A stretch of DNA of 64,000 bases from Jejudonia soesokkakensis. Lineage in GTDB: Bacteria; Bacteroidota; Bacteroidia; Flavobacteriales; Flavobacteriaceae. The translations under genes and the position numbers were made by a program. The stretch is from positions 1 through 64,000 of the forward strand of contig NZ_JBHTBN010000001.1 in NCBI RefSeq assembly GCF_042664795.1, in the 5' to 3' direction. Below, one piece after another: positions 49,837 to 58,182 of the stretch (position 1 is the first letter of the stretch; each line of letters opens with the position of its first letter). A model generated the notes under the pieces. The model saw only the letters and a list, made by a program, of their open reading frames with translations, did no database searches and had not been told where the DNA came from.

Positions 49837-50568
49837 TTATATTGTAGGTTGTTCTAATTCAGCTAAAATTACTGCTCTAGTTGTAGCACTTAAACGCTTA
49901 CGGTCTTCTGGTGATAATGAGCGAGTAGGTATTGTAGGATGCACTTTTACACGCATTTTCCCAGGACTTCCGCTAAAAAACTGATATGAAAATCTCTTTT
50001 TATTATCGTGAAAGGTCATGGGTGCAATTGGTATTTGATGTTCGATCGCTAATCGAAAGGCTCCGTCCTTGAAAGCATCTAATGTAAGGCTAATATCATC
50101 TGGCACGCCACCTTCAGGAAATATACAAACGCCATAGCCTTCCTTTAGTTTTTGTTGTGCTCTGGCAAATACGTTACCACGGCTTTTGGGGCTTTTTCTA
50201 TCTACAAGAATACAGGTGCGTTTATAGAAAAATCCGAAGACCGGTATTTTACTAAGTTCTTTTTTACCTACAAATACAAACGGATTTCTAGTGACATAGA
50301 GCATCAGCATGATATCTGTCATTGAGGTATGGTTGGAGACAAACATATAGCTTTGCCCTTTTGTAAAGCGTTCTTCTCTTTTAATTATTGGATAAAAGCC
50401 CATTCCAAAAAGTATGATCGTTGCCCAAAGGCGAGCTAACTTGAAAAAGAAAGGATACCAGCTTTCTTTTAAAATACTTATAAGTAAAACAGGAAACATA
50501 ATAACAATGGGCAATGCCAGCAATATGTAAAACCAAATTCTATAAAGGGTTGTGAAAATATAGCGCAT
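49837..50568 (-). CDS. plsC: 1-acyl-sn-glycerol-3-phosphate acyltransferase
   Basis: This membrane enzyme adds the second acyl chain to lysophosphatidic acid in phospholipid synthesis. It has 243 residues with an N-terminal membrane segment (about 8-33). The catalytic H-x4-D box is N-H-T-S-M-T-D near 76-82, and the substrate box F-P-E-G-G lies near 150. The start is ATG 50568 (M-R-Y-I-F-T); an upstream in-frame ATG at 50703 would place 45 odd residues across the trpS promoter region. It has its own -7 box (TATTTTTG) 19 bases upstream. Confidence 0.9.
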   Translation of the reverse strand: MRYIFTTLYRIWFYILLALPIVIMFPVLLISILKESWYPFFFKLARLWATIILFGMGFYPIIKREERFTKGQSYMFVSNHTSMTDIMLMLYVTRNPFVFVGKKELSKIPVFGFFYKRTCILVDRKSPKSRGNVFARAQQKLKEGYGVCIFPEGGVPDDISLTLDAFKDGAFRLAIEHQIPIAPMTFHDNKKRFSYQFFSGSPGKMRVKVHPTIPTRSLSPEDRKRLSATTRAVILAELEQPTI

Positions 50569-50586
50569 TGTATGTTCTAAAGCTTT

Positions 50587-50594
50587 CAAAAATA
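50587..50594 (-). promoter_or_regulatory. -7 promoter box for plsC
   Basis: The minus strand reads TATTTTTG, 18 bases before the plsC ATG. It is part of a divergent promoter pair with trpS. Confidence 0.45.
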
Positions 50595-50627
50595 CAATTT
50601 TGATAGGTAGGAGTATTCTAAAAAAAG

Positions 50628-50635
50628 TAACTTTG
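50628..50635 (+). promoter_or_regulatory. -7 promoter box for trpS
   Basis: TAACTTTG followed by C matches TAnnTTTG. It lies 61 bases before the trpS ATG, leaving a leader of about 55 bases that contains a hairpin. Confidence 0.55.
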
Positions 50636-50671
50636 CTAAGAAAATAAAGCCTTTTGTTTAATAAAATATGA

Positions 50672-50690
50672 TTCCCATGCGTATGGGAAA
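50672..50690 (+). promoter_or_regulatory. Leader hairpin just before trpS
   Basis: TTCCCAT (50672-50678) pairs with ATGGGAA (50683-50689) around GCGT, ending 7 bases before the trpS ATG. It covers the purine-rich GGGAAA that could serve as ribosome site, so it may tune trpS translation. No Trp-codon leader peptide was found. Confidence 0.4.
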
Positions 50691-50696
50691 TTGAGC

Positions 50697-51665
50697 ATGT
50701 CAAGAATACTTACAGGAATTCAATCTACAGGAACCCCCCATTTAGGAAATTTATTAGGTGCCATTTTACCTGCCATAGAAATGGCAAATGACCCTAAAAA
50801 CGAATCCTATTTATTTATTGCAGATTTACATTCCCTTACACAGATTAAAGATGAAGAAACCCTAAAAAGCAACACCTATAGTACTGCTGCAGCCTGGTTG
50901 GCGTGTGGGCTGGATATTAAAAAAACTGTTTTTTATAGGCAGAGTGATATTCCGCAGGTCGCTGAATTATCATGGTATCTAAGTTGTTTTTTTCCGTATC
51001 AGCGGTTAACATTGGCACACTCTTTTAAAGATAAGGCAGACAGACTGGAAGATGTAAATGCAGGACTGTTTACCTATCCTATGTTAATGGCTGCAGATAT
51101 TTTATTATACGATGCCGAACTAGTTCCTGTTGGTAAAGATCAATTGCAGCACATTGAGATGACTCGTGATGTGGCTTCAAGATTTCATGCCCAGATGGGT
51201 GACGTTTTTGTTATGCCCGAAGCTAGGATTCAGGAGCATACTATGTTGATTCCCGGTACAGATGGCAGTAAAATGAGCAAGTCTAAAAATAACATCATCA
51301 ATATTTTTCTGCCAGAAAAACAGTTAAAAAAACAGGTGATGAGTATTGCTACAGACAGTACACCCTTGGAGGAACCAAAAGATTTCGAAACCTGTACTAT
51401 TTTTGCGTTGTATAAGTTATTGGCCACTCCAGAAGCTACAAATCGCATGGAAGCAAATTATAGAGCAGGTGGGTATGGGTATGGACATGCCAAAAAAGCA
51501 TTACTGGAGCTAATATTAGAGCGATTTAAAGAAGAACGCTCCCGCTATACTTTTTATATGGAAAATATCTTAGAAATCGATAAGGCATTAAGCATTGGAA
51601 AAGAGAAAGCAACGGTCGTTGCCAATACTGTTTTACAGAGAGTTCGTGAGCGACTCGGGTATTAA
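50697..51665 (+). CDS. trpS: Tryptophan--tRNA ligase
   Basis: A class I synthetase that charges tRNA-Trp, 322 residues, the usual bacterial length. The HIGH-like motif is T-G-T-P-H-L-G-N near 10-17, and the KMSKS motif is intact (G-S-K-M-S-K-S-K-N) near 195. The start is the ATG at 50697; a TTG two codons earlier is in frame but less likely. Its stop overlaps the convergent dprA stop by 4 bases, with no terminator between them. Confidence 0.96.
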   Translation: MSRILTGIQSTGTPHLGNLLGAILPAIEMANDPKNESYLFIADLHSLTQIKDEETLKSNTYSTAAAWLACGLDIKKTVFYRQSDIPQVAELSWYLSCFFPYQRLTLAHSFKDKADRLEDVNAGLFTYPMLMAADILLYDAELVPVGKDQLQHIEMTRDVASRFHAQMGDVFVMPEARIQEHTMLIPGTDGSKMSKSKNNIINIFLPEKQLKKQVMSIATDSTPLEEPKDFETCTIFALYKLLATPEATNRMEANYRAGGYGYGHAKKALLELILERFKEERSRYTFYMENILEIDKALSIGKEKATVVANTVLQRVRERLGY

Positions 51666-52768
51666 ACCACCTGAAACAATTTCCCAGGTAAGGGTTGTAT
51701 CACCCCTTTTAATTCCATTGCCAATAATATACTTGCTAGTTTATAGGTTGGAATTTTACAATCTATTGAAATAGTATCCATAAGTTCTTTATCCTTTTCT
51801 TTTAAGTACTCCCAGATTATTTTTTCCTCTTCTGTTAATTCAACAAACAATTGCATTTGTTGTACTATGGCTTTTTGTTTGTCAAGCTTCCACCCTAGCA
51901 TGTAAACAATATCTGCGGCACTTTCCAACAGATGCGCTTGTTGTGTTTTGATCAAGTGGTTGCATCCTTCACTTTGAGAATCTGTAGTACGACCAGGTAC
52001 TGCAAATACCTCTCTGCTATAAGAATTAGCAATATCTGCTGTAACCAAACTTCCCCCTTTCTCTGCAGATTCGATCACTATTGTAGCTTCACTCATTCCA
52101 GCGATTATCCGGTTTCGTTTTAAAAAATTGGTACGGTCAAAAGAATCGTTGCTCCAGAACTCTGAGATGAATCCGCCATTTTTTTCTATAGCTGAAACGT
52201 ATTTTTTATGTGTTTTAGGGTAGACCTCAGTAAAGCCATGTGCCATACAAGCAATGGTCTGCAAGCCCTGCTCTATAGCAGTTTTATGCGCTATAATATC
52301 TACGCCATAAGCAAATCCTGAGACGATCACAGGGTTTAAAGGTGCTAAATCTTCCACTAATTTTTCGCAAAATGCTTTTCCATGAGTTGTGACTTGACGA
52401 GTTCCTACAACACTAATAATATGTTTGTTTTTAAGATCAATATTGCCCTGTTGAAAAAATAATATAGGACCGTCTATACAATGTTTTAAGCGTTCGGGAT
52501 AATGAATGTCTTGAAAGTAACAGTAGTCAATTTTGTTGTGATGTATAAAATGAAGTTCTTGCTCTACTTCGTCCATCACTGTGACTTCGGAAAGATATTC
52601 TAATTTTGAAGCACCAATGCCTTCAATTTTAAGAAGGTTGCTTTTTTTCTCTTTAAAAACCCCCTCGGCAGAGCCAACATACTGTATTAATTTTTTGGCT
52701 GAAGCATCTCCCAGATTAGGAACTCGTTGCAACGCCAAGGTGTAGCGCAATTCGTTTTGTGAAAGCAT
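51662..52768 (-). CDS. dprA: DNA-processing protein DprA
   Basis: DprA protects incoming single-stranded DNA and loads RecA on it during natural transformation. It has 368 residues. The N-terminal part resembles a SAM/HhH-like domain (R-V-P-N-L-G-D-A-S-A-K-K-L). The Rossmann-like domain shows V-V-G-T-R-Q-V-T-T-H-G near 128, V-S-G-F-A-Y-G-V-D-I-I-A-H and G-G-S-L-V-T-A-D-I-A-N-S. A C-terminal winged-helix-like region follows (about 300-365). It is the only competence-related gene in the window, so whether the cell is transformable cannot be judged. Confidence 0.95.
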   Translation of the reverse strand: MLSQNELRYTLALQRVPNLGDASAKKLIQYVGSAEGVFKEKKSNLLKIEGIGASKLEYLSEVTVMDEVEQELHFIHHNKIDYCYFQDIHYPERLKHCIDGPILFFQQGNIDLKNKHIISVVGTRQVTTHGKAFCEKLVEDLAPLNPVIVSGFAYGVDIIAHKTAIEQGLQTIACMAHGFTEVYPKTHKKYVSAIEKNGGFISEFWSNDSFDRTNFLKRNRIIAGMSEATIVIESAEKGGSLVTADIANSYSREVFAVPGRTTDSQSEGCNHLIKTQQAHLLESAADIVYMLGWKLDKQKAIVQQMQLFVELTEEEKIIWEYLKEKDKELMDTISIDCKIPTYKLASILLAMELKGVIQPLPGKLFQVV

Positions 52769-52865
52769 TAGATTGAAACTAACGGGGAGCAGTCTTTAAA
52801 AATACATTTTTTTTAGGTTGTTAATAACTCTGTAAGCAGAAATTTGAAAGCTTCTTAAAAATCTC

Positions 52866-52873
52866 TAAGTTTG
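52866..52873 (+). promoter_or_regulatory. -7 promoter box 4 bases before a GTG start
   Basis: TAAGTTTG fits TAnnTTTG. The GTG start codon of the HU/SPOR gene begins 5 bases later, so the transcript would be leaderless. Confidence 0.5.
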
Positions 52874-52877
52874 TGTT

Positions 52878-53816
52878 GTGCAGCTAGCCACTTACATACA
52901 GGATTTATTATATCGGTACGAATGTGTTATTATTCCTGGCTTTGGAGCCTTCCTAACACAGTATGAATCAGCACGAATTGACTCTGATTCAAATACTCTA
53001 TATCCGCCTGGAAAAAGCATTTCATTTAACCGACAACTACAAACAAATGACGGATTACTGGCTAATTATATCGCTTCAGTAGACGGTTCTAGTTATGAAA
53101 CTGCTCTCGACAAACTTCGAACTTTTACAAGAAATCTTTCGGTAGAACTTTCGGAAGGCAAAACCGTTTCCGTAGAAAAAATTGGAGTATTTAAAATTAA
53201 CGAAGCACAAGCTGTTCAATTTATTCCTTCAGAAAAAGGCAATTTTAATACCGCTTCTTTTGGATTGGTTCCTTTTGTTGGCACCTCCATTCAGCGGGAA
53301 GTATATAAAGAGGAAGTTGCTGCTCTTGAAGCAGAAACTCCATTACTTTTCACACCAGAAAGACGTGAAAAATATCCTTATTTAAAATATGCTGCGGTTG
53401 CCCTAATTGCTGTTTCTATAAGTGGCCTTGTAGGGTTCAATATCTATAAGAACAATGTGGCCGAATATAATTTTGCTGAAAAGCAAAAAGCAGATGCGCT
53501 TCTAGATAAGCAAATTCAGGAAGCTACTTTTGTCATAGAAAATCCTTTACCTCCCTTAAAAGTTACAGTACCAAAACAAACAGGTACCTATCATATTGTG
53601 GCAGGAGCTTTCAGAATTGAAGCAAATGCGTATAAAAAAATAGCGTTATTAAGCGAGAAAGGCTTTACTCCAAGGTATATTGGAAAAAACAAGTATGGCT
53701 TACATGAAGTTGTTTATCAAAGTTATGAAGATAGGGTTGAAGCTTTACAATCGTTACGAAATATCAAAAACACAGAAAATAAAGACGCCTGGCTGTTAGT
53801 TAAAAAGCTAGACTAG
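52878..53816 (+). CDS. HU-CCDC81-like and SPOR domain protein
   Basis: A 312-residue membrane protein of Bacteroidota. The N-terminal part (about 1-135) resembles the HU/CCDC81 fold: I-Q-D-L-L-Y-R-Y-E-C-V-I-I-P-G-F-G-A-F and a second block around L-S-E-G-K-T-V-S-V-E-K-I-G-V-F. One membrane segment lies at about 172-190 and a periplasmic SPOR domain at about 233-310 (Y-H-I-V-A-G-A-F-R-I-E-A-N-A). SPOR domains bind denuded glycan at division sites, so it may link DNA or cytoplasmic partners to the septal wall. The start is GTG directly behind a promoter box. Confidence 0.88.
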   Translation: MQLATYIQDLLYRYECVIIPGFGAFLTQYESARIDSDSNTLYPPGKSISFNRQLQTNDGLLANYIASVDGSSYETALDKLRTFTRNLSVELSEGKTVSVEKIGVFKINEAQAVQFIPSEKGNFNTASFGLVPFVGTSIQREVYKEEVAALEAETPLLFTPERREKYPYLKYAAVALIAVSISGLVGFNIYKNNVAEYNFAEKQKADALLDKQIQEATFVIENPLPPLKVTVPKQTGTYHIVAGAFRIEANAYKKIALLSEKGFTPRYIGKNKYGLHEVVYQSYEDRVEALQSLRNIKNTENKDAWLLVKKLD

Positions 53817-53845
53817 TTTCCTTTCCTCTTCCTGAAAATACTGCG

Positions 53846-53853
53846 TACCTTTG
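53846..53853 (+). promoter_or_regulatory. -7 promoter box for the thioesterase gene
   Basis: TACCTTTG followed by CA is a perfect Bacteroidota -7 box, 12 bases before the first ATG. Translation must start at 53866 or 53869; the TTG at 53851 lies within the box. Confidence 0.65.
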
Positions 53854-53865
53854 CAAAAAAATCAA

Positions 53866-54381
53866 ATGATGGAAGCAAAGACTCCTTATCAATCTCGAAC
53901 TATAATAACAGATTTAGTACTTCCTAGTGAAACTAACCCAATTGGAAATATGTTTGGTGGTGAATTGTTGGCTCGAATGGACCGTGCGGCTAGTATTTCG
54001 GCAAGAAGGCACAGTAGAAGAATAGTCGTAACAGCTTCTGTTAACCATGTTGCATTTAATAAAATGATCCCTTTAGGAAGTGTGGTTACGGTTGAGTCAC
54101 ATGTTTCCCGTGCGTTTAAAAGCTCTATGGAAGTGTATATGGATGTTTGGATCGAAGACCGGGAAAGTGGAATGCGTAGTAAGGCTAATGAAGCTATTTA
54201 TACATTTGTTGCTGTTGATGAAATGGGGAATCCAGTACCTGTCCCGCCTCTAAAACCTGAAACCCAGTTAGAAAGAGAGCGCTATGATGCAGCACTTCGT
54301 AGAAAACAGTTGAGTCTTGTGTTGGCAGGAAAAATGAAGCCAAAAGATGCAACAGAGTTAAAAGCCTTATTTGAAGAATAA
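53866..54381 (+). CDS. Acyl-CoA thioesterase, hotdog fold (YciA/ACOT type)
   Basis: A 171-residue cytoplasmic hotdog enzyme that splits acyl-CoA into acid and CoA. The family block N-P-I-G-N-M-F-G-G-E-L-L-A-R-M-D lies near 23-38, with the catalytic aspartate in A-R-M-D. V-N-H-V-A-F-N-K-M-I and V-E-S-H-V-S-R-A-F-K-S-S-M follow. A Lys-rich C-terminal helix ends it. The start is ATG 53866 or the next codon 53869; both are compatible with the promoter box. Acyl specificity unknown. Confidence 0.92.
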   Translation: MMEAKTPYQSRTIITDLVLPSETNPIGNMFGGELLARMDRAASISARRHSRRIVVTASVNHVAFNKMIPLGSVVTVESHVSRAFKSSMEVYMDVWIEDRESGMRSKANEAIYTFVAVDEMGNPVPVPPLKPETQLERERYDAALRRKQLSLVLAGKMKPKDATELKALFEE

Positions 54382-54529
54382 CTTTTTTAGCCTAAAGAAA
54401 CTTAGTAACCTACTATTTTAGTAGGGATTAAGTATGTTAAATCTCTAGAAAAAAGCTATTTTTTTGTTCTAATTAGTCTCTCATTGAATATATTTGAAAT
54501 TCTTAAAAATTTCTTAATATAATTCAACA

Positions 54530-57500
54530 ATGAAAAAAATTACTTCTACCCTAAAAAATGCTTTCCTTTTTGTAGCATTTTTATTGATTGCTACAGCGTC
54601 ATTTGGTCAAAATGACTATACCATTAGGTTTCAGAATGAAGCTATTGAAATTCCTGAAAATATACATGCTTTTGAACTAAATGAAATGCCCGAATCGGCT
54701 AGATTGGCTGGCGGGACGTATAGTTGGATTCAATTTTATGAAACTCCTACTCAAAATATTCAGAATAGTTTTAAGGCAAATAATATTGAACTAATTGATT
54801 ATATCCCACATAAAGCTTATTTGGCCTATATTCCTAATGGCGTTAATGAATCTTTTTTAAGAAATAATAATGTGCGTGGAATTATTCCAGTTCCTGCAAG
54901 TGTAAAGCTTTCAGAAGCCTTACAAAATGGAGATTATCCGGAGTATGCGACAGAAGGTTCTAAGATTTTGGTAACCTTAACTTTCTACGATAAAGTATCT
55001 TCAGATTTTGTGATTAATGATTTAACTACAAAGCAAATTTCATTAAAACAGCAATTTAAGAGTGCTACAGTTCTTGAATTAGCAATTCCAGATAACTGTT
55101 TAGAAGAATTATCAAATTTACCATACGTAAAAAACATTGAATTAATTACTGCTCCAGATGTGAAAGATGATACTGAGGGTAGAAGTTTACACAGGTCTTC
55201 AGGATTGGATACTCAAACGTCAGCAGGCAGAAATTATACAGGTGAAGGCATAGGAGTTATGGTAAGAGATGATGGTATTGTAGGACCACATATTGATTAT
55301 CAAGGAAGAATAGACAACTCTGGAGCAAGTGGTTCAGGAGCAACTCATGGAGATGGTGTTGGAGGAATTATGGCTGGAGCAGGGAATTTAAATCCTCGTA
55401 ACAGAGGTATGGCTGCTGGCTCAGATGTGTATGTTGTAAATTACGTTTCATCGTTTTTAGACACACCCACTTTAAATTTAATCAATAGCGGTGATGTTCA
55501 AATTACCAATTCATCCTATAGTAATGGTTGTAATGAAGGATATACAAGTATTGCTCGTAGAGTGGATGAACAAACAAATGATATCCCTTCCTTATTGCAT
55601 GTCTTTTCGGCAGGAAATTCTAATAATAGTAATTGTGGATATGGAGCAGGAACTCAATGGGGAAATATTACAGGAGGACATAAGCAAGGAAAAAATGTCA
55701 TTGCTACAGCAAATGTATTTTATGAAGGATCTTTAGTAAACTCAAGTAGTCGTGGACCTGCTCATGACGGAAGAATCAAGCCAGACATTGCTGCCAACGG
55801 TCAAAATCAAATTTCTACTGCCGAAAATAACACTTATCAATCTTTTGGAGGTACTTCAGGTGCTGCACCTGGTATTGCCGGAGTTTCTGCTCAATTATAT
55901 GAGGTCTACGGGGATGAAAATAGTGGAGCTTTACCTCCCTCAGCCCTAATCAAGGCAACCTTATTAAACACAGCAAATGAAGCTGGTAATATTGGACCTG
56001 ATTTTAGATTTGGTTGGGGTATTGTAAATGGATTAAGAGCAGGAAAATTAATTGAAGATGGAAGATATCTTGACGATGAGATCTCTCAAGGAGAAAATAA
56101 TACACATACTATAGCAGTACCTGCAGGAACCGCTCAGGTTCGGTTTATGATATATTGGAGTGATGTCGAAGCTGCACCTAATGCAAATCCTGCTCTTGTA
56201 AATGATCTGGATCTAGTCGTTACAGATCCTTCAAATAATGAATTATTGCCATGGATATTAGATCCAACACCTAATCCCACAACACTAAATCAGCCTGCAA
56301 CTACTGGTGAAGATCACCTTAATAATATGGAGCAGGTACTTATTAATGCTCCGGAAGCTGGTAATTATGAAATTGATGTTACAGGATTTAATGTTCCTAT
56401 GGGACCACAAGAGTATTTTGTAGTCTATGAAATAATTGAAGAAAAATTAACCGTTTCATTTCCTAATGATGGAGAACACTTTACCCCTGGTCAGATAGAA
56501 ACTTTACATTGGGATGCTGTTGATCTTTCTGGCACTACACTTATTGAATATTCATCAGATAATGGAACGACTTGGAATACTATTAATTCTGTCTCTGCTT
56601 CTACTACTAATTATGATTGGAGCGTGCCTTCAGATATTACAGGAGTAGCTAAGATACGTGTTACAAATGGTGGATCTACAGATGTAAGTGATGGAACATT
56701 TTCTATCGCTTCAAGAGTTACTGGTCTTACCTATTCTCAGGTATGCCCCAATGAAGCTAGTTTTACTTGGAATGCTGTAACTAATGCAGAAGAATATGAT
56801 CTCTATCTTTTAGGTGATCAATATATGGAGGTTGTAGGAACTTCTTCTACTGAAACTATTACAGTCCCAATTGATGATGCGAATAATGTTCAGTGGGCAG
56901 CAATTGTAGCCAGAAATAATACGGAAGGATGGGAAAGTCTAAGAACGATTGCGATACGCCATGCAGGAGGTTTATTAAACTGTGCGCTTGCTAACGACGT
57001 TGCCATTACTTTAAACAATACCGAAGGAGATTTTGCTACAGTGTGCAGTGGTAATTCAAATGTAATTGTTTCTGTAGATATTCAAAATACAGGGGTTGAT
57101 CCACAGAGTAATTTTAGTATTTCGTATCAGCTAGATACTAATACTCCTGTTGTAGAAACCTATTCACCAACTATTACTTCTGGAACAATTGTCACCTATG
57201 ACTTTACGACTCCTGTTTCGATAACAGACCAAGGAGATTATACAATTACTGTTAGTATAGATCTTACAGGGGACCAAAACCCTAATAATGACTCCGAAAC
57301 TTTAGCGTTCTTTGCTGTTACAGAAGCAACAGCTTTGGACTTTACAGAATCTTTTGATACAAATGGTGTTCCTCCTGCTGGTTGGTCTATAGAAAATCCA
57401 GATGGTGAAGACACTTGGGGGGAGAGAACTATTACTGGAAGTGACGGCTCTTCCACATTAGCTGCCTATATGAACAATTATGATTATAATGCACCAATGC

Positions 57501-58129
57501 AAGAGGATATCATAAAAACTGAAATTTTTGATCTTTCGAATGCTGAAGACGTAGCATTAACTTTTGATCTTGCTAAAGCACAATTTTCTTCAACACTTTT
57601 TGATAGCCTACGTGTAGAAGCTTCTATAGATTGTGGAGACACGTATACCGAGATTTATAACAAAACAAATCTTGACTTGTCTACAATTGCCAGCTATACA
57701 ACTACAGACCAATGGACCCCTGGCTCTGCAAATGATTGGAGAACTGAGGCTATTGATTTAGAGGCTTTCGAAGGTGAGGTCGTTCAAATTCGTTTTATTA
57801 ATGTAAATGGCTACGGAAACTCTACCTATCTTGATAATATTAATCTTGAAGCAGGACTTTTAGGTGTTTCTGAAAATACTATAGGTGATATTACAATGTA
57901 CCCAAATCCAGCCAATGAAGAAGTTTTTGTTAGACTTAGCAACATGATTTCGGCATCATATGGGCTTACAATCACAAACAGTCTAGGTCAAACCCTAATG
58001 ACTCTAAATGAACGTGCTTTTACGAACAATCAGGCATCTATAAATGTTAGTGCATTGGCTGCTGGAATGTATTTTGTAACAATACAGGCTGGTGAAAGTA
58101 AAGAAACAAAAAAGCTAGTCATTGAATAA
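54530..58129 (+). CDS. T9SS-secreted subtilisin-like protease
   Basis: A 1199-residue secreted protein. A signal peptide spans about 1-26 (ends A-S-F-G-Q) and a pro-region runs to about 210. The S8 domain has D247 in V-R-D-D-G, H273 in T-H-G-D-G-V-G-G and S443 in G-T-S-G-A-A-P-G; the usual G-T-S-M-A is altered to G-T-S-G-A. Beta-sandwich modules follow, including one starting L-T-V-S-F-P-N-D-G-E, a CARDB-like region (about 830-925) and a MAM/cleaved-adhesin-like domain (about 935-1115). The T9SS sorting domain ends K-K-L-V-I-E. Distinct from the 1290-residue subtilase beyond the catalytic fold. Confidence 0.92.
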   Translation: MKKITSTLKNAFLFVAFLLIATASFGQNDYTIRFQNEAIEIPENIHAFELNEMPESARLAGGTYSWIQFYETPTQNIQNSFKANNIELIDYIPHKAYLAYIPNGVNESFLRNNNVRGIIPVPASVKLSEALQNGDYPEYATEGSKILVTLTFYDKVSSDFVINDLTTKQISLKQQFKSATVLELAIPDNCLEELSNLPYVKNIELITAPDVKDDTEGRSLHRSSGLDTQTSAGRNYTGEGIGVMVRDDGIVGPHIDYQGRIDNSGASGSGATHGDGVGGIMAGAGNLNPRNRGMAAGSDVYVVNYVSSFLDTPTLNLINSGDVQITNSSYSNGCNEGYTSIARRVDEQTNDIPSLLHVFSAGNSNNSNCGYGAGTQWGNITGGHKQGKNVIATANVFYEGSLVNSSSRGPAHDGRIKPDIAANGQNQISTAENNTYQSFGGTSGAAPGIAGVSAQLYEVYGDENSGALPPSALIKATLLNTANEAGNIGPDFRFGWGIVNGLRAGKLIEDGRYLDDEISQGENNTHTIAVPAGTAQVRFMIYWSDVEAAPNANPALVNDLDLVVTDPSNNELLPWILDPTPNPTTLNQPATTGEDHLNNMEQVLINAPEAGNYEIDVTGFNVPMGPQEYFVVYEIIEEKLTVSFPNDGEHFTPGQIETLHWDAVDLSGTTLIEYSSDNGTTWNTINSVSASTTNYDWSVPSDITGVAKIRVTNGGSTDVSDGTFSIASRVTGLTYSQVCPNEASFTWNAVTNAEEYDLYLLGDQYMEVVGTSSTETITVPIDDANNVQWAAIVARNNTEGWESLRTIAIRHAGGLLNCALANDVAITLNNTEGDFATVCSGNSNVIVSVDIQNTGVDPQSNFSISYQLDTNTPVVETYSPTITSGTIVTYDFTTPVSITDQGDYTITVSIDLTGDQNPNNDSETLAFFAVTEATALDFTESFDTNGVPPAGWSIENPDGEDTWGERTITGSDGSSTLAAYMNNYDYNAPMQEDIIKTEIFDLSNAEDVALTFDLAKAQFSSTLFDSLRVEASIDCGDTYTEIYNKTNLDLSTIASYTTTDQWTPGSANDWRTEAIDLEAFEGEVVQIRFINVNGYGNSTYLDNINLEAGLLGVSENTIGDITMYPNPANEEVFVRLSNMISASYGLTITNSLGQTLMTLNERAFTNNQASINVSALAAGMYFVTIQAGESKETKKLVIE

Positions 58130-58148
58130 TTAGAGTTCAGATTAAAAT

Positions 58149-58178
58149 AAAAAAGGAGCCTAGTTGGCTCCTTTTTTA
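58149..58178. terminator. Bidirectional terminator between the subtilase and EnvC-like genes
   Basis: AAAAAAGGAGCC pairs perfectly (12 bp) with GGCTCCTTTTTT around TAGTT. The converging genes on both sides end next to it. Confidence 0.9.
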
Positions 58179-58182
58179 TTCA

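Noticed and set aside
50568..50703. Longer PlsC start 45 residues upstream
   Set aside because: It would cross both divergent promoter boxes, and the added residues do not resemble the family.
54530..58129. Second subtilase as an inactive pseudoenzyme because G-T-S-M-A is changed to G-T-S-G-A
   Set aside because: Asp, His and Ser of the triad are all present and the residue after Ser varies within the S8 family, so activity is still expected.
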